This document shows positions 1-5,342 of a DNA stretch of 6,983 nucleotides, one piece after another. The first letter of the stretch is position 1. Each line of letters starts with the position of its first letter. This DNA is from Candidatus Rokuibacteriota bacterium (lineage in GTDB: Bacteria > JAUVQV01), in NCBI GenBank assembly GCA_030609125.1, contig JAUWCW010000101.1, positions 1-6,983 on the forward strand. The letters are read 5' to 3'. The notes beneath the pieces are model-generated. The model saw only the letters and a list, made by a program, of their open reading frames with translations. It did no database searches and was not told where the DNA came from. Position numbers and translations under genes: made by a program.

Positions 1-131
1 CGGTAGGCGTGTGCGTGGGGGATGGTGTAGTCGAATTCGTGCCCGTACGATTCGGCGTAACGGACCAGGTCCAGCCAGTGGCGCCCCCATCGTTCCCCGT
101 AACGCGGGGAAGCGAGCAGGCGATCGACGAC
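1..131 (-). other. DUF1549 (PSCyt2)-like coding segment joined in frame to the carboxyltransferase; probable chimeric junction near 125-137
   Basis: Residues 231-273 of the minus-strand frame starting at 821 read [20 protein letters not shown], then [20 protein letters not shown] and three more residues to the window edge. I recognise this as the opening of DUF1549/PSCyt2. That domain usually sits between a PSCyt1 cytochrome-c-like domain and DUF1553 in large Planctomycetes/Verrucomicrobia proteins. The key marks are the [18 protein letters not shown] block and the following RYAES-GHEFDY. No carboxyltransferase carries such a segment; there the text after SGVADxAxEN should go on as a D-I/V-E-A-L type helix. 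The change happens within a few codons, with no stop, insertion-sequence end or repeat visible. The exact breakpoint cannot be set to the base from this sequence alone. The family assignment is from memory of the motif. Confidence 0.75.
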
Positions 132-821
132 GTTTTCGAAGGCCCGGTCGGCGACACCCGACCTGGTGGAGTGGGTGTGAGAGCCCCCGAGCTCCTCGCG
201 GCTCACCTCCTCGTGCGTGACGGTCTTGACTACCTCGGGGCCGGTGACGAACATGTAGGAGGTGTCCCGGACCATGAAAATGAAGTCCGTCATCGCCGGG
301 GAGTAGACGGCGCCGCCGGCGCAGGGACCCATGATCATGGAAACCTGGGGGATGACCCCCGAGGCGAGGACGTTGCGCTGAAAGACTTCGGCGTAGCCGC
401 CCAGGGAGGCAACCCCTTCCTGGATCCGGGCGCCCCCGGAATCATTGATGCAGATCAGCGGGACACCGGCCCGGATCGCCTGGTCCATGACCTTGCAGAT
501 CTTCTCGGCGTGGGCCTCGGAGAGGGAGCCGCCGAAGACGGTGAAGTCCTGGCTGAAAACGAAAACCATCCGCCCGTTGACGGTTCCGTAGCCGGTGACG
601 ACGCCGTCGCCGGGGATGGTCTGCCTGTCCATCCCGAAGTCGGTGCAGCGGTGCTCGACGAACATGTCCCACTCTTCGAAACTCTCCTCGTCGAGGAGCT
701 GCTCTATCCGCTCCCGGGCGGTGAGCTTTCCCTTGGCGTGCTGGGTGTCGACCCTCTTCCGCCCGCCGCCGAGCCGGGCGGCCTGACGCTTCTCTTCCAG
801 CTGCTTGATGATCTTATCCAT
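1..821 (-). CDS. Acyl-CoA (propionyl-CoA) carboxylase carboxyltransferase subunit, N-terminal ~230 residues; frame runs on into foreign DUF1549-like sequence; partial at window edge
   Basis: The ATG at 821-819 opens a frame without a stop down to the window edge (273 complete codons). Residues 1-230 read as a biotin-dependent carboxyltransferase (PF01039). They have a basic N-terminal helix, [15 protein letters not shown] at about 31-45, the acyl-CoA/oxyanion segment [11 protein letters not shown] at 127-137, [16 protein letters not shown] at 165-180, and [17 protein letters not shown] at about 190-206. Family members of about 510-520 residues transfer carboxyl from biotin to propionyl-CoA, giving methylmalonyl-CoA, or act in transcarboxylases and decarboxylases. 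The start is backed by a strong ribosome site. It overlaps the mutase stop by 8 bases, so it is co-translated with the mutase, which consumes its product. After residue 230 the family resemblance stops abruptly and DUF1549-type sequence follows, so the C-terminal half that completes the active site is absent. The precise substrate (propionyl-CoA or another short acyl-CoA) is inferred from the operon. Confidence 0.88.
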   Translation of the reverse strand, partial: MDKIIKQLEEKRQAARLGGGRKRVDTQHAKGKLTARERIEQLLDEESFEEWDMFVEHRCTDFGMDRQTIPGDGVVTGYGTVNGRMVFVFSQDFTVFGGSLSEAHAEKICKVMDQAIRAGVPLICINDSGGARIQEGVASLGGYAEVFQRNVLASGVIPQVSMIMGPCAGGAVYSPAMTDFIFMVRDTSYMFVTGPEVVKTVTHEEVSREELGGSHTHSTRSGVADRAFENVVDRLLASPRYGERWGRHWLDLVRYAESYGHEFDYTIPHAHAY

Positions 822-2973
822 CGTGCCCTCCCTCATGACGGCACTCGCGGATCAGGCCCAGAATCTCACCGGCCGACACGGAGACATTCGTCCCCGGACC
901 GTAGAAGGCGGCGACCCCCTTCTTTTTCAGGACCTCCCGGTCTCCGGCGGGGACGATGCCGCCGCAGACGACGAGGACGTCGCGGGACTCCTGCCGCCGC
1001 AGGGCCTCGATGAGGCGCGGTACCAGCACGCCGTGGCCCGCGGCCATAGAGGAGACGCCGACCACGTGAACGTCGTTCTCCACGGCCTGCCGGGCGGCCT
1101 CTTCAGGTTCCTGGAAGAGGGGACCGATGTCAACGTCGAAGCCGAGGTCGGCAAAGGCGGTGGCGATGACCTTGGCTCCACGGTCGTGACCGTCCTGACC
1201 GAGCTTGACCACCAGCAGGCGGGGACGTCTCCCCTCGGCGGCGGCGAAGGCCTCGACGTCCCGGCGGACCCTGGTGAAGTCCTCGGAGCCTTCCAGGGCC
1301 GGCCCGTAGACTCCGGATACGGAACGTATTTGCGCCTGGTAGCGGGAGAAGACCTTCTCCAGGGCCGCCGTGATCTCACCGACGGTGGCCCTGCGCCGCG
1401 CCGCCTCCACGGCTCCCTCGAGGAGCGGGCCGCCGCTTTCGGCGGCGGCGGTGAGGGCCTGGAGGGAGCGGCGGCAGGCGTCCTCGTCGCGGTCCCGGCG
1501 CAGAACCTCGAGCCTCCTGAGCTGGGACCGGCGCACCGAGTCGGTGTCGATGTCGAGAATGTCCACCTCTTCCTCCTGCTCGGGGCGGTGCCGGTTGACG
1601 CCGACGATCACCTCGCGGCCGGCGTCCACGCGGGACTGCCGGCCGGCGGCGGCCTCTTCGATCAGCAGCTTGGGAATGCCCGATTCCACCGCTTTCGTCA
1701 TGCCTCCCATCTCCTCCACGCGGTCAATGAGCTTTCGCGCCTCCCCGGTCAGGCTTGCGGTGAGGCTCTCCACGTAGTACGAGCCGCCGAGGGGGTCCAC
1801 CACGCTGCTCAGCCCGGTCTCCTCGCGGAGAACGAGCTGGGTGTTGCGGGCGATGCGCGCCGCGAACTCGCCCGGCAGGGAGAGGGCTTCGTCGAAGGAG
1901 TTGGTGTGCAGTGACTGGGTGCCGCCGAGAACGGCTGCCATGGCCTCCACGGTCGTCCGGATGATGTTGTTGTACGGGTCGTGGCTCGTCAGGCTCACGC
2001 CGGAAGTCTGGCAGTGGGTTCGGAGCATGAGGGAGCGGGGGTCGCCGGGGGAGAAGTGCTCCTTCATGAGCGCCGCCCAGAGAGAGCGGGCGGCCCGGAG
2101 CTTGGCCACTTCCAGAAAGAAGTTCATCCCCACGGCAAAGAAGAAGGAGAGCCGGGGAGCGAAATCGTCGACGGCCAGCCCCGTCCCGATGGCGGTGCGG
2201 ACGTACTCGATGCCGTTGGCGAGGGTGAAGGCGAGCTCCTGCACGCACGTCGCCCCCGCTTCCTGCATGTGGTACCCGGAGATGGATATCGGGTTGAAGG
2301 CCGGCATGAGGCGGGAAGTGTAGCGGATGATGTCCGAGACGATGCGCATCGACGGGCCCGGCGGGTAGATGTAGGTGTTGCGGACCATGAACTCCTTGAG
2401 TATGTCGTTCTGCAGGGTGCCCCTGAGCCGGGCGGGATCGGCTCCCTGCTCCAGGGCGGCGGCGATGTACATCCCCATGATCGGAAGAACCGCTCCGTTC
2501 ATGGTCATCGATACGGACATCTTCTCCAGGGGGATGCCATCGAAGAGGATCTTCATGTCCTCGATGCTGTCGACGGCCACGCCGGCCTTGCCGACGTCGC
2601 CGGCGACGCGCGGATGGTCCGAGTCGTAGCCCCGGTGCGTGGGAAGGTCGAAGGCCACGGAGAGTCCGGTCTGGCCGGCCGCCAGGTTCTTCCGGAAGAA
2701 GGCGTTGGTTTCCTCCGCCGTCGAAAAGCCCGCGTACTGCCGCACCGTCCAGGGCCGCCCGGCATACATGGTTGCCCGGGGGCCCCGAAGATAAGGGGGG
2801 AAGCCGGGCAGCGTTTCGTGATCCTCGAGCTCCTGCAGGTCCGCGGCGGTGTAGAGGGGCCTGGTGTCTATCCCGTCGGTAGCGTCTCCGTACAGGGTCT
2901 CCAGGGGCCGGCCGCGCAGTTCCTTCTCGGCCAGGTCTCTCCAGTCCTCGAGGCTCTTTTTCTCGAAATCCAT
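814..2973 (-). CDS. Methylmalonyl-CoA mutase, single-chain catalytic and B12-binding protein
   Basis: This 719-residue enzyme interconverts (R)-methylmalonyl-CoA and succinyl-CoA with adenosylcobalamin. The TIM-barrel catalytic domain spans about residues 1-550 and the cobalamin domain about 585-715. Compared with the Propionibacterium enzyme, Y80 (in RQYAGFST), R198 (in [12 protein letters not shown]) and H235 (in SGYHMQEAG) match its active-site Y89, R207 and H244. The Tyr/Arg pair specifies methylmalonyl-CoA and argues against isobutyryl- or hydroxyisobutyryl-CoA mutases. D594-G-H596-D-R-G599 is the DxHxxG motif whose histidine ligates cobalt, and GGIVPAGD (671-678) and YGPGT (691-695) complete the B12 fold. 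Length and completeness point to a homodimer rather than a split large/small pair. One oddity is V325 in [10 protein letters not shown], where most mutases have Trp. The gene starts 3 bases after the PrpE stop, with no clear Shine-Dalgarno sequence, which suggests translational coupling. It overlaps the carboxyltransferase start. Confidence 0.97.
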   Translation of the reverse strand: MDFEKKSLEDWRDLAEKELRGRPLETLYGDATDGIDTRPLYTAADLQELEDHETLPGFPPYLRGPRATMYAGRPWTVRQYAGFSTAEETNAFFRKNLAAGQTGLSVAFDLPTHRGYDSDHPRVAGDVGKAGVAVDSIEDMKILFDGIPLEKMSVSMTMNGAVLPIMGMYIAAALEQGADPARLRGTLQNDILKEFMVRNTYIYPPGPSMRIVSDIIRYTSRLMPAFNPISISGYHMQEAGATCVQELAFTLANGIEYVRTAIGTGLAVDDFAPRLSFFFAVGMNFFLEVAKLRAARSLWAALMKEHFSPGDPRSLMLRTHCQTSGVSLTSHDPYNNIIRTTVEAMAAVLGGTQSLHTNSFDEALSLPGEFAARIARNTQLVLREETGLSSVVDPLGGSYYVESLTASLTGEARKLIDRVEEMGGMTKAVESGIPKLLIEEAAAGRQSRVDAGREVIVGVNRHRPEQEEEVDILDIDTDSVRRSQLRRLEVLRRDRDEDACRRSLQALTAAAESGGPLLEGAVEAARRRATVGEITAALEKVFSRYQAQIRSVSGVYGPALEGSEDFTRVRRDVEAFAAAEGRRPRLLVVKLGQDGHDRGAKVIATAFADLGFDVDIGPLFQEPEEAARQAVENDVHVVGVSSMAAGHGVLVPRLIEALRRQESRDVLVVCGGIVPAGDREVLKKKGVAAFYGPGTNVSVSAGEILGLIRECRHEGGHDG
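826..834 (-). promoter_or_regulatory. Ribosome binding site of the carboxyltransferase gene
   Basis: The minus strand reads GAGGGAGGG here, ending 4 bases before the ATG at 821-819. This purine-rich match lies inside the last codons of the mutase gene. It supports the chosen start and the 8-base gene overlap. Confidence 0.7.
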
Positions 2974-2976
2974 GTG

Positions 2977-4872
2977 TCAGGACGGAGGGTAGCCCACTCC
3001 CTTGAGCGCCGTCTCGATCTCGTCGAGGATGGCGGGGTCGTCGATCGTGGGCGGCACGGTGTACTCCTTGCCGTCGGCGATCTTTCTCATGACGGCGCGG
3101 AGGATCTTGCCCGAACGGGTCTTCGGGAGGCGGTCGACGACCATGGCCGTCTTGAACGACGCCACCGGCCCGATCTCGTCGCGCACCATCTGGATCACTT
3201 CCTTGACGATCTCTCCGTGGTCTTTTTCGACGCCGGCCTTGAGGACGCAGAAACCGACGGGGACCTGCCCCTTCAGGGAGTCGCTCACTCCCATGACGGC
3301 GCATTCGGCCACGTCGGGATGGTTGGCGAGGACCTCCTCCATGGCGCCCGTTGAAAGGCGGTGCCCGGCGGTGTTGATGATGTCGTCCGTCCGCGACATG
3401 ACGTGAACGTAGCCGTCCTCGTCGATGACGCCGGCGTCGAAGGTCTGGTAGCAGCCGGGATAGCGGCTCAGATAGGCCTCGAAAAAGCGCTCCTTTGCCC
3501 GCCAGAGCGTCGGGAAGGTGCCCGGCGGCAGGGGAAGCTTTATGACCAGCGCGCCGAGCTCTCCCGCCTTCAGCTCACTGCCGTCCTCGCCGAGGACGCG
3601 CACGTCCATGCCGGGGACGGGGCGGGTGGGCGAGCCTTTTTTCACCGGCAGGTGCTCGATGCCGAGACAGTTGGCGCAGATGGCCCATCCCGTTTCGGTC
3701 TGCCACCAGTGGTCGATGACGGGGACGCCGAGGATCTGCTCCGCCCAGGTGAGGGTGTCCGGGTCGCAGCGCTCGCCGGCGAGGAAAAGGGCCTTGAAGG
3801 AGGAGAGATCATATTTCTCGAGGTGCGTCCCCTCCGGGTCCTCCTTCTTGATCGCCCTGAAGGCGGTGGGTGCGGTGAAGAGGGTGCCCACTTTGTGCTG
3901 AGAAATGACACGCCAGAAAGCCCCCGGGTCGGGTGTGCCGACGGGTTTTCCCTCGTAGAGGATCGTGGTGTTCCCGTTGAAGAGGGGACCGTAGACGATG
4001 TAGGAGTGGCCGACCACCCAGCCGATGTCGGAGGCGGCCCAGTAAACCTCTCCCGGCCGGGAGTTGTAGATGTTCTTCATCGACCACTTCAGGGCGACGA
4101 TGTGACCTCCGTTGTCCCGGACCACGCCCTTCGGCTGCCCGGTGGTTCCCGAGGTGTAGAGAATGTAGAGGGGGTCGGTGGCGGCCACCGGGACACACTC
4201 GTGCGGCTCGGCGGATCCCATGGCCTCGTTCCAGTCCACGTCCCTGCCCCCGACCATCGTCGCTTCCTCCTGCGGTCTCTGGACGATGACGCATGAATCC
4301 GGCTTGTGCCCGGCGAGTTCGATGGCCTTGTCGAGAAGGGGCTTGTAGGGGATGATCCGGGTGACCTCGATGCCGCAGGACGCGGAGACGACGACCTTCG
4401 GTGTGGCGTCGTCGATCCGGACCGCCAGCTCGTGGGCGGCGAAGCCGCCGAAAACGACCGAGTGCACCGCCCCCAGCCTGGCACAGGCCAGCATCGCTAT
4501 CACCGCCTCGGAAATCATCGGCATGTAGATGACGACGCGATCGCCCTTCGCGACCCCCCGGGCCGCCAGCACCCCGGCGAAGCGGGCTGTCAGGTCAAGG
4601 AGCTCCCGGTAGGTGAAGGACTTGACGGTATCGGTTACGGGACTGTCGTAGATGAGGGCCGTCTGGTCCGCCCGCCCGTGCTCCACGTGGTAGTCGAGGG
4701 CGTTGTAGCAGGTGTTGCAGACGGCGCCTGTGAACCACCGGTAAAAGGGGGCGTCGCTGTCATCCAGGACCTTGTCCCATCTCTGGAACCAGCTCACGTC
4801 TTCGGCGGCTTCGGCCCAGAAGGCCTGGGGATCGTTGAGAGACTTGCTGTAAACTTCATCGAACCGGCTCAT
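2977..4872 (-). CDS. prpE: Propionyl-CoA synthetase (propionate--CoA ligase), PrpE type
   Basis: This 631-residue AMP-forming acyl-CoA synthetase makes propionyl-CoA from propionate, ATP and CoA in the cytoplasm. An acetyl-CoA-synthetase N-terminal region covers about 4-60. The nucleotide loop YTSGTTGQPKG lies at 239-249, the adenine-binding motif WWQTETGW at 389-396, the ribose-contacting Asp at about 479 (YQTFDAG), the hinge SRTDD at 493-497, and the C-terminal catalytic lysine at 589 in PKTRSGK, the site acetylated in related enzymes. The Trp after QTETG, the stretch AICANCLGIEHLPVK and TAGHRLSTGAMEE favour PrpE/ACSS3 over acetyl-CoA synthetase, which has QTETGG. The length is typical. The ATG at 4872 has GGGAGG 8 bases upstream. 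It is first in the operon; the mutase begins 3 bases after its TGA, and that context supports propionate as substrate. Activity on acetate or butyrate cannot be excluded from sequence. Confidence 0.94.
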   Translation of the reverse strand: MSRFDEVYSKSLNDPQAFWAEAAEDVSWFQRWDKVLDDSDAPFYRWFTGAVCNTCYNALDYHVEHGRADQTALIYDSPVTDTVKSFTYRELLDLTARFAGVLAARGVAKGDRVVIYMPMISEAVIAMLACARLGAVHSVVFGGFAAHELAVRIDDATPKVVVSASCGIEVTRIIPYKPLLDKAIELAGHKPDSCVIVQRPQEEATMVGGRDVDWNEAMGSAEPHECVPVAATDPLYILYTSGTTGQPKGVVRDNGGHIVALKWSMKNIYNSRPGEVYWAASDIGWVVGHSYIVYGPLFNGNTTILYEGKPVGTPDPGAFWRVISQHKVGTLFTAPTAFRAIKKEDPEGTHLEKYDLSSFKALFLAGERCDPDTLTWAEQILGVPVIDHWWQTETGWAICANCLGIEHLPVKKGSPTRPVPGMDVRVLGEDGSELKAGELGALVIKLPLPPGTFPTLWRAKERFFEAYLSRYPGCYQTFDAGVIDEDGYVHVMSRTDDIINTAGHRLSTGAMEEVLANHPDVAECAVMGVSDSLKGQVPVGFCVLKAGVEKDHGEIVKEVIQMVRDEIGPVASFKTAMVVDRLPKTRSGKILRAVMRKIADGKEYTVPPTIDDPAILDEIETALKGVGYPPS

Positions 4873-4880
4873 GTACCATT

Positions 4881-4886
4881 CCTCCC
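4881..4886 (-). promoter_or_regulatory. Ribosome binding site of prpE
   Basis: The minus strand reads GGGAGG (then AAT) with 8 bases before the ATG at 4872-4870. This near-ideal spacing fixes the prpE start. Confidence 0.75.
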
Positions 4887-4913
4887 GGGATTCCTGGTGC
4901 TGCCTGTAAGCCT

Positions 4914-4961
4914 CCGCAGGGCCCTCTTCAGGGCATCATCAATTCTTTTTACCCCCTGCGG
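4914..4961. repeat. 8-bp perfect inverted repeat straddling the prpE -10 region, possible operator
   Basis: The plus strand has CCGCAGGG at 4914-4921 and its reverse complement CCCTGCGG at 4954-4961. The arm centres are 40 bases apart, close to four helical turns. One arm lies inside the -35/-10 spacer of the predicted prpE promoter and the other about 20 bases past the likely transcription start. That geometry would suit a repressor or a looping dimer. A chance match is possible in GC-rich DNA. Confidence 0.3.
4921..4934 (-). other. Small hairpin in the prpE leader
   Basis: The minus strand reads GCCCT-GAAG-AGGGC, a perfect 5-bp stem with a 4-base loop, just downstream of the predicted start of transcription. 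There is no T-run after it, so it is not an intrinsic terminator. It might stabilise the 5' end of the message or be incidental. Confidence 0.3.
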
Positions 4962-4974
4962 TTCGGACTGTCAA
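4946..4974 (-). promoter_or_regulatory. Predicted sigma-70-type promoter of the prpE-mutase-carboxyltransferase operon
   Basis: On the minus strand TTGACA (4974-4969, a perfect -35) is followed by a 17-base spacer and TAAAAA (4951-4946, four of six matches to TATAAT). Transcription would begin near 4939, giving a leader of about 66 bases to the prpE ATG. This is the only AT-rich patch in the gap, and it is correctly placed and oriented. No -24/-12 (GG-N10-GC) element was found on this strand, although the neighbouring regulator is a sigma-54 activator. It is a prediction by eye only. Confidence 0.5.
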
Positions 4975-5039
4975 GAATCTTAGCGATCTTCTCATGTATT
5001 TCTCTTCCGTGGCGCGGAGGAAGGCCCGGACGCTCGGAC

Positions 5040-5068
5040 TTGACAGCCGCCCGAGGTGCGCCTAGATT
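5040..5068 (+). promoter_or_regulatory. Possible sigma-70-type promoter reading into the hydrolase remnant
   Basis: On the plus strand TTGACA (5040-5045) is followed by a 17-base spacer and TAGATT (5063-5068, four of six matches to TATAAT). The predicted start near 5075 lies beyond the first GTG (5056) of the hydrolase frame and almost on a second in-frame GTG (5074). If active, it would make a leaderless transcript of the remnant, antisense to any read-through from the sigma-54 regulator gene. Confidence 0.35.
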
Positions 5069-5334
5069 TACGAGTGGATGCCGGTAGCGGCAGGGGAAAA
5101 GGGGTTTTTCAGTCTTTCCAAGGAGCGCCGGATGCGGCTCTTTTTCTTCACGGCATCACCACCTACTCCTTTCTCTGGAAGGACGTGGTGTCTCTCCTGA
5201 AGGACCACCTCACCTTCTTCGCCCCCGACCTGATGGGGTGTGGAGATTCTTCCAAGCCGGCCGGGGCGAACTACTCCCTCTCCGCCCAGGCCGATATGAT
5301 CCTGGGCTTCATCGGCGCCACCGTCGCCGCCTGA
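5056..5334 (+). pseudogene. Alpha/beta-hydrolase fragment, N-terminal third only
   Basis: The frame encodes 92 residues. ALFLHGITTYSFLWKDVV (about 28-45) has the HG oxyanion-hole motif. APDLMGCGDSSKPAGANYSL (about 56-75) matches the strand and loop after it in haloalkane-dehalogenase/epoxide-hydrolase-like members of the superfamily. These proteins are usually about 270-300 residues long. Here the frame ends in GATVAA and a stop just before the nucleophile elbow, so the nucleophile, acid and catalytic histidine are all missing. I see no continuation in the other frames before the sigma-54 gene's 3' end at 5342. No good ribosome site precedes the GTG at 5056; a GTG at 5074 is an alternative. 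It lies opposite in direction to every neighbour. I read it as a deletion remnant, although a short expressed peptide cannot be excluded. The original substrate is unknown. Confidence 0.65.
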
Positions 5335-5342
5335 GGGCCCTC
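5333..5342. repeat. 10-bp perfect palindrome at the convergent gene ends
   Basis: GAGGGCCCTC lies between the two convergent stops. It includes the last bases of the hydrolase TGA (5332-5334) and touches the last base of the regulator's TAG (5344-5342). Without a loop or a downstream T-tract it is a poor intrinsic terminator. It may mark the deletion endpoint of the hydrolase or be chance. Confidence 0.3.

Larger units (their letters stand above)
4873..5055. other. Intergenic regulatory region between prpE and the hydrolase remnant
   Basis: This 183-base non-coding stretch holds the prpE ribosome site, leader hairpin, inverted repeat and predicted promoter, plus the -35 of a possible plus-strand promoter. 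No tRNA, riboswitch-like fold (including a B12 box) or T-tailed terminator was recognised. With the remnant, the distance from the prpE ATG to the regulator stop is about 470 bases. Confidence 0.6.

Noticed and set aside
9-1013. Plus-strand 334-codon open frame over the carboxyltransferase
   Set aside because: It is antisense to the carboxyltransferase and the mutase B12 domain, has no family resemblance, and has a compositionally skewed Arg-rich tail.
814-2973. Isobutyryl-CoA or hydroxyisobutyryl-CoA mutase, or a split large subunit
   Set aside because: Y80 and R198 are the methylmalonyl-CoA pair (the others have Phe or Ile, and Gln). The B12 domain is on the same chain.
805-3354. Long open frames opposite or offset to the mutase and PrpE genes (for example plus-strand 805-1914 and 1981-3354, minus-strand 1724-3304)
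   Set aside because: They overlap genes with unmistakable family motifs, and their translations are low-complexity and rich in Arg, Gly, Pro or His, as expected of shadow frames in GC-rich DNA. No recognisable domain was seen.
2977-4872. Acetyl-CoA synthetase as the identity of the ligase
   Set aside because: The motif is QTETGW rather than QTETGG, the C-terminal PrpE-type stretches match, and it is coupled to methylmalonyl-CoA mutase.
4921-4951. Hairpin plus T-run (plus strand CTTTTTA near 4945-4951) as an intrinsic terminator
   Set aside because: The stem is only 5 bp and 11 bases separate it from the T-run. The T-run is better explained as the -10 of the minus-strand promoter, and no plus-strand gene ends there.
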